Assembly: GCA_963841105.1 (NCBI GenBank)
Contig: CAWJCB010000024.1
Location: forward strand, 248,001 to 312,000
DNA from: VAZQ01 sp963841105
Lineage (GTDB): Bacteria; Pseudomonadota; Alphaproteobacteria; Rhizobiales; Xanthobacteraceae
Length of the DNA stretch: 64,000 nt
Direction of reading: 5' to 3'
In this document: in pieces, positions 40,690 through 49,867 of the stretch
Layout: every line of letters starts with the position of its first letter
Numbering within the stretch: the stretch's first letter is position 1
The notes under the pieces: model-generated
What the model saw: only the letters and a program-made list of their open reading frames with translations
What the model was told of the DNA's origin: nothing
Database searches by the model: none
Made by a program: the position numbers and the translations under genes

Positions 40690-42459
40690 ATGTGTGGACT
40701 CTGCGGCATAATCGACTTCCAGACTGCTGCCGACGCAGCGGTTATCGCAAAGATGTTGGGTCCACTCGAACCGCGCGGGCCGGATGCCGCAGGCATATTT
40801 GTGCAAGACGGAGTTGGCTTCGGACATCGTCGGCTGAGCATCATTGATCTCTCGTCGGTGTCTCAGCAGCCAATGGTCGATCCCGAGCTTGGCCTTGGCA
40901 TTGTTTTCAATGGCTGCATTTACAACTTCAAATCCCTGCGGACCGAGCTTGCCCACAAGGGGTATCGATTTTTCTCACAAGGCGACACCGAGGTTATCCT
41001 CAAGGCGTATGCGCAGTGGGGGCCACGGTGTGTTGAGCGGTTCTACGGGATGTTTGCGTTCGCCATCTGGGAACGCGACAGTGGTCGCGTCGTCCTCGCG
41101 CGTGACCGGCTCGGCATCAAGCCGCTCTATCTGACAGAGGGCCGCAACGGGATTCGCTTCGCCTCGACTCTTCCCGCCTTGCTCGCGAGCGGTGACGTGG
41201 ATACTGGCATCCACCCAGCCGCCCTGCACCATTACATGAGCTGGCATGCTGTCGTGCCGGCGCCGCTGACGATCCTCAAGGGCGTGCGCAAGCTTGCGCC
41301 GGCCACCATCATGACGATTGAGCCCGACGGACGCCGTAAGGAGGAGACCTATTGGAATTTCCAGATCGGCACGCGTTCGCAGGACCGCAACGTCGGTGAA
41401 GCCGAATGGCGCGAGCAGGTGCTGGCTGCGCTGGACCGCGCGGTCGAGCGGCGGCAGGTGGCGGATGTTCCCGTGGGGGTCATGCTCTCCGGTGGCCTGG
41501 ACAGCTCGCTGATCGTCGCCCTGCTCGCGCGCAATGGACAAGCTGATCTGAAAACCTTCTCCATCGGCTTTGACAGCGTGAAAGGCGTGCGTGGAGACGA
41601 ATTCCGATACTCCGATCTGATCGCGGAGCGCTTCCAGACCGACCATCATCAGATTCGGGTGACCGCGGGTGAGGCGATCGAGGCATTGCCCGGTACAATC
41701 GCTGCCATGGCGGAGCCAATGATGAGTCACGACGCCGTCGGCTTTTATCTCCTTTCGCGCGAAGTCTCCAAGCACGTCAAGGTCGTGCAAAGCGGCCAAG
41801 GCGCCGACGAGGTATTCGGCGGCTATCATTGGTACCCGCCGCTGTTGAATTCGAATGACATCGGCGGCGACTACGCACGCATTTATTTCGATCGCGATCA
41901 CGAGGAAATGCGCGAAGCCCTGACACCACAACTCATGAACGGCGACTACAGCCGCGAGCTCGTGGATGACTTCTTCGCTCATTGCGGCGGCAGCCGGCCC
42001 GTTGACAAGGCGTTAAAGCTCGATACGCAGATCATGCTCGCCGATGATCCCGTCAAGCGGGTCAACAACATGAGCATGGCCTGGAGCATTGAGGCGCGCG
42101 TCCCTTTCCTCGACCATGAGGTTGTAGAGCTTGCCGGCAGGATACCCGCGGAGCTCAAGGTAAGCGGCGGCGGTAAGCACATTCTCAAAGAAGCGGCGCG
42201 GAGCATTGTTCCCGCCGAAGTGATCGATCGCCCCAAGGGCTACTTCCCCGTTCCTGCCTTGAAATTTCTTCGTGGTCCATTTCTCGAATTTGTTCGCGAT
42301 GTCCTTAACGAGCCGCGGGCTCGCCAACGCGGAGTTTTCAATCCTTCGTATGTTGACAAGCTGTTAGCGCGGCCGGAGCAGACACTGACGCCAAAAGGAC
42401 ACTCGAAGCTATGGCAGGTCACCCTGCTTGAAGCGTGGTTGCAGACCCATGGAATTTAA
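40690..42459 (+). CDS. asnO: AsnO-type amidotransferase (asparagine-synthetase family, NAGGN type)
   Basis: 589 aa. The class II glutaminase domain starts MCGLCGIIDF (Cys2 nucleophile) with EPRGPDAAGIFVQDGVGFGH and LGLGIVFNGCIYNFKSLRTE. The synthetase domain has the pyrophosphate loop VMLSGGLDSSLIVALLAR (about residue 265) and SKHVKVVQSGQGADEVFGGY. The length and phrases such as ALHHYMSWHAVVPAPLTILK match the subfamily that amidates N-acetylglutaminylglutamine, a dipeptide osmolyte of Sinorhizobium and Pseudomonas, more than ordinary AsnB. There the partner is a GNAT/ATP-grasp protein plus an M42 peptidase; here the partner is a GCS2 ligase overlapping by 11 bp. The product may thus differ. 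Confidence 0.85.
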   Translation: MCGLCGIIDFQTAADAAVIAKMLGPLEPRGPDAAGIFVQDGVGFGHRRLSIIDLSSVSQQPMVDPELGLGIVFNGCIYNFKSLRTELAHKGYRFFSQGDTEVILKAYAQWGPRCVERFYGMFAFAIWERDSGRVVLARDRLGIKPLYLTEGRNGIRFASTLPALLASGDVDTGIHPAALHHYMSWHAVVPAPLTILKGVRKLAPATIMTIEPDGRRKEETYWNFQIGTRSQDRNVGEAEWREQVLAALDRAVERRQVADVPVGVMLSGGLDSSLIVALLARNGQADLKTFSIGFDSVKGVRGDEFRYSDLIAERFQTDHHQIRVTAGEAIEALPGTIAAMAEPMMSHDAVGFYLLSREVSKHVKVVQSGQGADEVFGGYHWYPPLLNSNDIGGDYARIYFDRDHEEMREALTPQLMNGDYSRELVDDFFAHCGGSRPVDKALKLDTQIMLADDPVKRVNNMSMAWSIEARVPFLDHEVVELAGRIPAELKVSGGGKHILKEAARSIVPAEVIDRPKGYFPVPALKFLRGPFLEFVRDVLNEPRARQRGVFNPSYVDKLLARPEQTLTPKGHSKLWQVTLLEAWLQTHGI

Positions 42460-43604
42460 AGCCAAATTATGCGACGCGATCCGGCTCGGATCGGATCCTT
42501 CTTTTCGATTTGGGATCGAAGAGGAGCACTTTGTCTGCGATGCAGCCACACTCCAGGTCGTCATGCACACGCCGGACAGCCTGTTCGACTATCGGCATCC
42601 GCAGGCTGGCGGCTGCCTTCGACGAGAGATGCTTCAGGCGCAATTGGAGGTAGCCACACGTCCGCATCTGTCGTCGCTTCACGCGCGCGAGGAGCTCCTG
42701 GAGCTGCGGAACGCCGCGGCGCGATCGACCGCGGAGCACGGGTTGAAGATTCTCGCATCAGGCACGCATCCCACGGCGGACTGGAGAGAGTTGGCTCAGA
42801 GTCCGAAAGAGCGCTATCAGGGCCTGATGCGCGGATTGCAAATGGTGGGACGCCGAAACATGCTTTGCGGCATGCATGTGCATGTCGAGCTGCCTGACCC
42901 GGACTCGCGCGTCAACGTAATGACCCGAATGCTCCCCTACGTACCCCTCCTTCTCGCCTTGTCTACTTCCTCGCCGTTCTGGCAGTCGGAGTGCACCGGC
43001 CTGAAAGGCTATCGCCTTGCCGCCTACGACGAGCTGCCGCGAACAGGGCTGCCGGAATTGTTCTGGAGCTCGGAGGAATACGAATCCGTATGTCTCGGCC
43101 CTCGTCCGTTCTTCCGCTATCCCCGACGCAAGCCATATCTGGTGGGCGATCCGGCCATCCCATTCGTTTCCGACGTTGGAGCTGCGAGCGGCCGATTCTT
43201 GCACGCGCGTGGAGGACGCGCTCGCCATCGCCGCGCTCTTTCGGGCTCTGGCCAGGCACCTGTTCCGGCAGCCGGGTCTGAACGCAAATCTCAGCGCCGT
43301 CGATCGCGCAATAGCGGTAGAGAACAAATGGCGCGCTCAACGCGACGGGGTGGAGGCCTCCTTCGTCACCCGTGCGGGCGCCGTCTCGGCGACCGAGATG
43401 CTCAGCAACCTCATTGAATCACTCGCCGGGGACGCCGATGCTCTCTGCTGCTTCGAGGAGATGGAGCACTGCCGGACGATTGCTCGCAATGGAACGTCTG
43501 CCGACTCTCAGCTCAAGATATTCGGCGAGCATGAGCACGAGGAAATGCCCGCCCGCCTCAAGGCGGTCATGAGCTGGATCGCCGAGTGCACCGTCTCCGC
43601 GTGA
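42449..43604 (+). CDS. Carboxylate-amine ligase, GCS2/YbdK family; one frame break
   Basis: An ATP-dependent ligase that joins the gamma-carboxyl of glutamate to an amine in known members (weak glutamate-cysteine ligase activity in YbdK). From ATG 42449: RFGIEEEHFVCDAATLQVV (metal-binding Glu cluster), ASGTHPTADWRELAQSPKER, and NMLCGMHVHVELPDPDSRVN, all typical. After SSEEYES, near 43088, the frame moves to YVSALVRSSAIPDASHIWWA and IRPSHSFPTLELRAADSCTR, the conserved R..PTLE..R..D block. Removing one base yields a 384-aa protein of normal length. Its start lies inside the last codons of asnO (11-bp overlap), so the two are translationally coupled and should act in one pathway. Confidence 0.85.
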
Positions 43605-43659
43605 CGATCGGTATCCTTCTATTCTCCGTATCGATCCAGCCGGCTTCGCGCGCAGCGTT

Positions 43660-43770
43660 GTAGCCAGCATGAGCCAACGGGTCCGCGCGAAGCGCGGCCT
43701 GATGACAGGCTCCGCGACATGCGGGGTTACGCGGACCAGACCCGGATTTTGCTCTGCTCATCCGGGCTAC
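43660..43770. repeat. Intergenic inverted repeat (GTAGCC...ATGAGC type)
   Basis: Outer arms gtagccagcatgagc (43660-43674) and gctcatccgggctac (43756-43770) pair with three mismatches; the right half is itself a hairpin, cccggat...atccggg (43741-43766). It lies between the convergent ligase and molybdopterin oxidoreductase genes. It resembles short dispersed repeats of this order. Confidence 0.7.
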
Positions 43771-43777
43771 AGGAACC

Positions 43778-45893
43778 TCAAGGTCCAACGCGAAAAGCGC
43801 GCATCCACACCTTGTTGTCGTGGAAGGCGGCGCCACCATAAGGCGCGATCGGGTCGGCGCCGGTGAGCGTGTTGATGCCGCGCCCATCCGGGTAGGCCGC
43901 ATTCGGCCAGACGGATTCCGCAATCAGCACGCCGCGGCGAATGCCATCGAACAGCCGCGCGTGGAGCCGTACCTGTCCTTGCCGATTGCCGAGCACCACC
44001 TCGCTGCCATCGGCGATATCGAGCGCGGCCGCATCCGCCGGATGCATCATGACCTCCGGTCGGCCTTCCCGCGCGCGCGACGACGGCATCTCGGTGAACG
44101 TCGAATTGAGGAAATTGCGCGCCGGTGACGTCGCCAGCCGGAACGGATGGTTTTCGTCGGCCCCTTCGATGACGTCCCAGTGGTCCGGCAGCGCCGGCAT
44201 CGCGTTCGACCGGGCCGGCGTGCACCGGGCTGCGGAACGGAACCTTGCGCCATTCCGGCTTGAAGCGAAATTTGCCGTCGGGCCAGGCAAAGCCCCGCAG
44301 ATAATGGGCTGTCTCGAAATCGGGCTGACAATCGATCCAGCGCTTTTCTGCGAGCTCGGCCAGCGTGCCCCAACCGGAATTGCGCAAGGTCCAATCTATC
44401 AGCGCGCGGGCACTCATTGCGAATCCAGGGTGCTGCGCATTAAGCCGTGCGGCAAGCGCGCAGATCACTTCGTGATTGGAACGGCACTGCCCCGGCGGCT
44501 CAACCAATTGCGGCCCGAGCAGAATGTATTGGTGGCCGCCGCCTTGATAAACATCGTCGTGCTCGAGAAACATGGTCGCCGGCAGCACAACGTCGGCCAC
44601 TGCCGCGGTCTCGGTAAGAAACTGCTCATGCACGCAAACAAAGAGATCGTCGCGTGCAAAGCCGCGCTTGACGCGCTCCTGCTCGGGCGCCACCGAAACC
44701 GGATTGGTGTTCTGGATCAACAAGGCGGTGACCGGCGGTCCGTTGCCAAGCGCCTCGTCCTCACCGCAGAGAATCGCACCTATGCGTGACTGATCGAGCA
44801 TGCGCACCGCAGGATCGCGCAAGTCAGTGCCCTCGATCATCATTTTGTTGAAGCGATAAATGTCAGCGTTGTTGTGAAAGGCGCCGCCGCCTTCGTGCAG
44901 CCACGCGCCCGTTACGGCCGGGATCGCGCTTGCCGCATGCATGTTTGCGGCGCCGTTGCGCGAGCGGGAAAAGCCGTAGCCAAGGCGAAAAAACGCCCGC
45001 TTGCGCTCGCCCACCAGGCGGGCAAAAGCCTCGATCGTGTCTGCCGGGCAGCCAGTGATGGCCGATGCCCAGGCGGGATTGCGCGACCGCAAATGCGCTT
45101 CGAGCTCGCGCGGAGCATCGGTATAGCGATCGAGATAATTCCAGTCCGCTTTGCCGTCGCGAAACAGGCAATGCATCACAGCGCAGGCAAGCGCCCCGTC
45201 GGTGCCGGGCCGTATGAGAACAGGCAGGTCGGCCTGCTCCATCGTACCGTTCATATAGACATCGACCGCGACGATCTTCGCGCCGCGTTGCTTGCGGGCG
45301 CGCACCGCGTGGGTCATCACATTGACCTGGGTGTTCACCGCATTGGTGCCCCAGATCACGACGAGATCGGACTTTGCCATCTCGCGCGGATCGGGGCCGG
45401 CGATCCGACCGGTGCCGGCGGCGAAACCGCTATAGGCAGAACTGACGCAGATTGTGGAGTGAAAGCCGGAATATTTCTTGGCATGGCGAAGGCGATTGAT
45501 GCCGTCCCGCATCACCAGCCCCATCGTGCCGGCGTAGTAATATGGCCAGACCGCCTGGGAGCCATCGCGCTCTTCCGCGCGCAAAAACTTCTCGGCCACG
45601 AGGTCGAGCGCGGCATCCCAGGAGATCGCGGAAAAATCTCCAGAGCCCTTCGACCCTTTGCGGATAAGCGGTGTCGTGAGGCGATCGGGATGATGCAACC
45701 GCTCGGCGTAGCGCGCGACCTTGGCGCAGATCACGCCCGCGGTGTAGGCGTTATCCTCGGCTCCCCGAATGCGGCCAATCGTGCGCGCATCGAGCAACTC
45801 CACTTCCAGGGCGCAGGTCGAGGGACAATCGTGCGGGCAGGCGGAGGCGCCGATGCGAACCGGCGAGGATAGAGCGCGGACGATTCTGTTCAT
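43778..45893 (-). CDS. Molybdopterin oxidoreductase with N-terminal 4Fe-4S site; one frame break
   Basis: A DMSO-reductase-superfamily catalytic subunit. The N-terminus has ACPHDCPSTCALEVELL and GVICAKVARY, giving the four Cys of a 4Fe-4S cluster. MGD-binding and central domains follow: KSDLVVIWGTNAVNTQVNVM, LIRPGTDGALACAVMHCLFR and FVCVHEQFLTETAAVADVVL with PATMFLEHDD. The C-terminal domain lies in another frame from AMPALPDHWDVIEGADENHP, with MHPADAAALDIADGSEVVLG. Removing one base near 44214 gives a 704-aa enzyme, a normal size. There is no signal peptide and no adjacent electron-transfer subunit, so it is likely cytoplasmic. I could not fix the Mo ligand (a Cys in TICVSSAYSG is a candidate) or the substrate. 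Confidence 0.85.
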
Positions 45894-45923
45894 CGCGCCT
45901 CCGCAGTTACCCTCCGGTGCCTC

Positions 45924-47450
45924 TTACGCGAACAGCGAGTAATCCACTGGCGCGCTCGGCACCACATAGCCGTAGCGCAGATTGCTGGGCTCCGGACCCG
46001 CCTTTTCGTACTCGGCTTTGAGCTGTGCAAAGCGGTCGTTGCGCAGCTCGAGCAGCGCGCGTTTCGGCGCGATGTCGTAGAGCCTTGCATTGTTGCCGCC
46101 GAAGATCGCCGTCTTCACCGGACCATCCGCCGCGCCCAGCGCTGCAAACCCATGCTTCTTTTGCATCGCCTCCGGAATTTCGAGCCGGCGCAAGCCCTCG
46201 ATCTGCCATTGCGGCGCCCCGGTCCATAGCGCATCGGTACCCCAGCAGACGTGGTCGACGCCGAGCCCCTTGATGAGTGTGCCCATGAGCGCGGCGCACA
46301 CGTTCGGCTCGGCGACAAGGGTCGTCGCGAAGAGTTGGCCAACGTCGCCGTAGACGTTGTTCACACCGTACTGTGCCGGGATGTCGGCGAGATCGCTGGT
46401 CCAGGCGATACGGCCGGTGCGCTCGAACTCCGCCAATGCATCCTTGGGGTTGCCGCCGACATGGCGGTAGGCCGAGTGATAGACGACGAAGTTAAGCTGC
46501 GGCCAATCCTTCGCCGCCTGGCCGACATCGGCAACATCGGCGAAGCCGCGCAGATGCGGGAATTGCTTCTCTACGCCAGGCGCAAACAGCCCCTTGTGCA
46601 CGCACACATTCTTGATGCCCGCCGCCACCATCTTCTCGTAGCCCTTGTAGGCCACCTTTTCGTCGTCCATGCGCCAGGGGAAACGGCTGATTTCCTTGTG
46701 CGTGTTGTCGCCGATTGTGTAGCCCTTGCAGGATTCCGGCTTGAGCGCGAGCCCGGCATCGAGCTTGTCGAGCCAGCCCGGCTGGCCGGGCGTAAAGATC
46801 ATGTGACAGAACACGCGGCGGGCGCCGGCCTCATCGTTGATCTTCTTGCGCGCCTCCGCCATCTGCTCGTTGGTGAGGAACCAGTCCTGCTCGATGTCGG
46901 AGGGAGCCGACGAGATCAGCGATATCTTGGTGTCGCTGTCGAGGAACATCTCCTTCTTGTAGTTGTTGAACTTGAGATCCTCGATGGTCTGCTCGCGCTC
47001 GCTCAGCTGTTTATTCCAGCCGGCCTTGCCGACCGCATTGCGCATGTTGACGAAGGTCATGATGCGCGTGTCGTCGCGCAGGAAATGCGTGTGCATGTCC
47101 ATGATGAACTGATCCTTGAGCGCGGTGGCGCGCTCCTGCGCGAGCGCCGGCGTGGCAGCTTCCGCCTTGCTCACCTCGAACAGCGGCCCATAAACCTCGT
47201 TCATCGCAACGAAAGACGCGGCCATGCCGGCGGCGGTCTGAAAGAATCGCCGGCGGTCGAGACCCTGCCTGCCGCCCAGGTCATCCGCCATGGCAAGGAG
47301 GCGCGCCTCGACTTCGCGCTGCCGTTCGTTCTGCGGATCGGGATAGAACTCGTCGCTGGAGACGATCTGAGTCGGAATGGGCGTTTGGTGCGCGACGAGC
47401 TCGGATGGCATCAGCGCGGCCAGCTCTTCCGGGGTCAATTGGCTGCTCAT
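45924..47450 (-). CDS. Amidohydrolase-2 family protein with an internal Tat signal
   Basis: 508 aa. A TIM-barrel amidohydrolase with metal-binding HxH in FIMDMHTHFLRDDTRIMTF, a later His in FVVYHSAYRHVGGNPKDAL, and Asp in HVCWGTDALWTGAPQWQIEG. Unusually, about 65 polar residues precede a twin-arginine export motif (DRRRFFQTAAGMAASFVAM), so the Tat signal is not at the very N-terminus; either translation starts later (no good ATG before LLAMADDLGGRQGLDRR except M53) or the leader is long. Related proteins are annotated only as amidohydrolase. The next gene downstream, the molybdopterin oxidoreductase, starts 30 bp after its stop, so they form one unit. Confidence 0.82.
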   Translation of the reverse strand: MSSQLTPEELAALMPSELVAHQTPIPTQIVSSDEFYPDPQNERQREVEARLLAMADDLGGRQGLDRRRFFQTAAGMAASFVAMNEVYGPLFEVSKAEAATPALAQERATALKDQFIMDMHTHFLRDDTRIMTFVNMRNAVGKAGWNKQLSEREQTIEDLKFNNYKKEMFLDSDTKISLISSAPSDIEQDWFLTNEQMAEARKKINDEAGARRVFCHMIFTPGQPGWLDKLDAGLALKPESCKGYTIGDNTHKEISRFPWRMDDEKVAYKGYEKMVAAGIKNVCVHKGLFAPGVEKQFPHLRGFADVADVGQAAKDWPQLNFVVYHSAYRHVGGNPKDALAEFERTGRIAWTSDLADIPAQYGVNNVYGDVGQLFATTLVAEPNVCAALMGTLIKGLGVDHVCWGTDALWTGAPQWQIEGLRRLEIPEAMQKKHGFAALGAADGPVKTAIFGGNNARLYDIAPKRALLELRNDRFAQLKAEYEKAGPEPSNLRYGYVVPSAPVDYSLFA

Positions 47451-47571
47451 TGGGTCTCCTCCCTTTTTGCTTGGTGTGCTTGGTGTGCTTGCCCTGCATC
47501 ACCTGCTGCACGCAGGCTATCATACGGCTCAGGGCCAAAACAGGGAGCATGCCGGTGGCGCATCGCGGCAT

Positions 47572-48417
47572 TTAATCTAAGCGAAACCCTTTGGCGCGCA
47601 CGAACTCTCCGAATTTTTCGCGCAAGGGCTCGGCATATTGCCGCGCCTTGTCCTCCGACCAACCGTAAAAACTGGCATGACCCCAATGCTCCGGCGCGCG
47701 CTGGCGGGCATAGGGCCGTGTGGCTTCGCGGCGGCGGTCGTAGGCCTCGATGCCGCCAGCCATGTCTGGAGACCCGTACTGATCCTCGTGCAGGGTGAGG
47801 TCAAGTCCGAGCCGAGGCGTGATGTGGCCCGCCTCTGCCGGCCAACCAACGCACAGCCCCGCAACAGGGATCACGCGCTCGGGCAGATCGAGAAGGTCGC
47901 TCACCGCACCTGCCTGGTCGCGCACGGCGCTGATCGGGCAACACCCCAGACCCACTGCCTCGGCCGCGCGCAGGAAGGTGGCGAGCACGATCGCGCTGTC
48001 CGCGACCGCATTGAAGAAGAGATCGAGGTGATCGTTCGGAAACGGTTTGCCTCGCATCGCCGCTATTTGCGGCAACCGCCGTCCATTGGCGAGAAACATC
48101 AGGAAAGCCGGCGCCTGCGCGATCCAGGGCATGTCCGGAATGAGCGCTGCGACCGCGCTCTGCCTGGCCCGGTCGCGCACCACCAGGATATCGGCTTGCT
48201 GCAAGTCGCTCTTGGAGGGAGCCGACAACGCGCAAGCGCAGAGAAGGTTGAGCAACTCCGGCGCGACGGCGCGCGGCAGGAACCGGCGATGAACGCGATG
48301 GCGCGCAATGCGCACAAGCTCGTCGAGTCCCGAGAGCGCCGGATCGACGCGCAATGAGATGCCGAATCGCTCGGCTAACGCCGCTTCGAGGAGACGTGCG
48401 GGATCGACTTCACTCAC
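47572..48417 (-). CDS. NfsA/Frp-like nitroreductase family flavoprotein
   Basis: 281 aa when started at GTG 48417, which overlaps the stop of the upstream binding-protein gene by eight bases; the longer frame to 48501 lies inside that gene. FMN-binding nitroreductase fold: HRRFLPRAVAPELLNLLCAC (R.s.R.f), then ALSAPSKSDLQQADILVVRD, AVADSAIVLATFLRAAEAVG and LGCCPISAVRDQAGAVSDLL, with VIPVAGLCVGWPAEAGHITPR and the C-terminal region YDRRREATRPYARQRAPEHW typical of the NfsA branch. These enzymes reduce quinones, nitro groups or flavins with NAD(P)H. In this cluster it may supply reduced flavin or remove a reactive product; that is inference. Confidence 0.85.
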   Translation of the reverse strand: MSEVDPARLLEAALAERFGISLRVDPALSGLDELVRIARHRVHRRFLPRAVAPELLNLLCACALSAPSKSDLQQADILVVRDRARQSAVAALIPDMPWIAQAPAFLMFLANGRRLPQIAAMRGKPFPNDHLDLFFNAVADSAIVLATFLRAAEAVGLGCCPISAVRDQAGAVSDLLDLPERVIPVAGLCVGWPAEAGHITPRLGLDLTLHEDQYGSPDMAGGIEAYDRRREATRPYARQRAPEHWGHASFYGWSEDKARQYAEPLREKFGEFVRAKGFRLD

Positions 48418-49390
48418 CACCAAGCTCGCGCCTGGATTTCCCTGTGACCTCCGTGAGGAAGCTGTAATCGAATGTGCGATCGACTGCGTGGCTTGCGTCA
48501 ATCTTTGTGATGCCGGCCTCGTGAATCATCTGCATGAGGGCTTTGGCTTCTTTCTGATAGAGCCTGTAATCCAATTTGCCGTGTGGAATCAATTCCTTCA
48601 CCACCTCCAGCGAGGAGCCGGTCGCCTTTTGCGCAACTTCTGCAAATCGAGCGGGATCAGCATTAAGTGCGTTCGTAGCCTCGACAAGAGCCTTCACCAC
48701 GGTCTTGACCGCTGCCCAATTCTTCGCCGCGTAATCTGCGTTGACGATGAGCGCAGCATTGATGTGTCGTGTTGGATTGTTGCCGATATCGAGGCTGCTG
48801 TAATAGCCAACCTTGGCCAATGCTGCCTCGGCATTGTTCGGCTCCCAGAACACGAAACCGTCGATATCCCCGTCCCGCATGGCAGCAAGGACAGGCGGGC
48901 CGCCGGGAGGCGCGAAACTGATCAGCTTGATCTTGGACAGATCGGCCCCGCCCAGCTTGGCCGAAGTCTTGAACATCAGATCGGCGTAGGTATTTGGCGC
49001 CGTGCCGATCCTCCTGCCCTCGAGCTCCTTCCACGCAGTCGCGGGAACCCCGGTGCGGAGTGTCAAATTCTGGGCGCCTGTAAACACGCCTGCGATCACC
49101 TTTTGGTCTTTGAACCCCTTTTCCTCCATCAGCCCGACGTTCACAAAACCCAGAAGGGCGACGTCGAGCTCGTTCGTGGTCAGAGCAAGCTGAATGCTTG
49201 GATAGCCGCGCATGGTTGCAACCTCCAGGTCCACGCCGTCTTTCTTTGCGTAGTCCTGAAGCAGCATCATGTTGGCCGTATGGATCTGCACCGGAAACCC
49301 GATGCGCACCTTTCCCGCGCCATGCGCAACCGGTGCAGCCAGAAAAAAACAGGCGACGGCGCAAACAATGGCCTTGCTTGATGTGTTCAT
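48410..49390 (-). CDS. ABC-type substrate-binding protein, NMT1/SsuA-like, orphan
   Basis: 326 aa from ATG 49390 with a Sec signal peptide (MNTSSKAIVCAVACFFLAAP...AHGAG). The mature protein has the NMT1/SsuA/TauA fold: KVRIGFPVQIHTANMMLLQD, TTNELDVALLGFVNVGLMEE, TAWKELEGRRIGTAPNTYAD and MRDGDIDGFVFWEPNNAEAA. Such proteins deliver sulfonates, nitrate, pyrimidine precursors or aromatic acids to an ABC importer. No permease or ATPase gene is in the window, so it is either an orphan that uses a distant importer or a sensor-like binding protein. It sits between the CMD protein and the nitroreductase in a same-strand catabolic run. Confidence 0.88.
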   Translation of the reverse strand: MNTSSKAIVCAVACFFLAAPVAHGAGKVRIGFPVQIHTANMMLLQDYAKKDGVDLEVATMRGYPSIQLALTTNELDVALLGFVNVGLMEEKGFKDQKVIAGVFTGAQNLTLRTGVPATAWKELEGRRIGTAPNTYADLMFKTSAKLGGADLSKIKLISFAPPGGPPVLAAMRDGDIDGFVFWEPNNAEAALAKVGYYSSLDIGNNPTRHINAALIVNADYAAKNWAAVKTVVKALVEATNALNADPARFAEVAQKATGSSLEVVKELIPHGKLDYRLYQKEAKALMQMIHEAGITKIDASHAVDRTFDYSFLTEVTGKSRRELGGE

Positions 49391-49439
49391 CCTTAGCTTC
49401 TCCAGGAGGAGCGGCCGCCGGCGAGCGAAAGCATCTGCC

Positions 49440-49838
49440 CTAATCACGTGGTTTGCGGCGTCGCGCTGTGCGCTTCTTCGTTTCAGCCATGACGCCTTTC
49501 AGCCGCTTCATCGCGAACAGCCCACGCGGCTGCCCGACATAGTACATCACTTGAAAGATCAGCTCCTTGATTTGATCCTCGGTGATCCCGAGCCTGTGCG
49601 CGTGACGCAGATGAATATCCATCCCTTCGGTGCCAAGCGCGATCAAAGCAGCGAGCACGGCAATCTCGCGCTCGCGCAGGCTCAATCCGGGCCTTGACCA
49701 GACTTCGCCGAAGACGAAATCCGTGGTCAGCCTCCACAATTCCTCATCCAGGTTCTTAAGGTCCGGGTTAGTCCCCCAACCCATTCTCTCGTATACTCGC
49801 AGACCCCGCTTTCTGCGGCCTTTCGCATCCAGAGTCAC
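49440..49838 (-). CDS. Carboxymuconolactone decarboxylase family protein
   Basis: 132 aa, GTG start. All-helical CMD/AhpD-like protein: GLRVYERMGWGTNPDLKNLD, DFVFGEVWSRPGLSLREREI, AVLAALIALGTEGMDIHLRH and LIFQVMYYVGQPRGLFAMKR. The conserved E..W..R..L..R.R.......A........H...A...G.....I.E is easy to see. It lacks the CxxC of AhpD, so it is not a peroxidase-type member. The true PcaC decarboxylates gamma-carboxymuconolactone in the protocatechuate pathway; paralogues in catabolic clusters are of unknown activity. It lies between the dienelactone hydrolase and the binding protein. The C-terminus is strongly basic (KKRTARRRKPRD). Confidence 0.88.
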   Translation of the reverse strand: MTLDAKGRRKRGLRVYERMGWGTNPDLKNLDEELWRLTTDFVFGEVWSRPGLSLREREIAVLAALIALGTEGMDIHLRHAHRLGITEDQIKELIFQVMYYVGQPRGLFAMKRLKGVMAETKKRTARRRKPRD

Positions 49839-49867
49839 GCTGCTTCCTGTCCGGCTTCGTTTACAAG

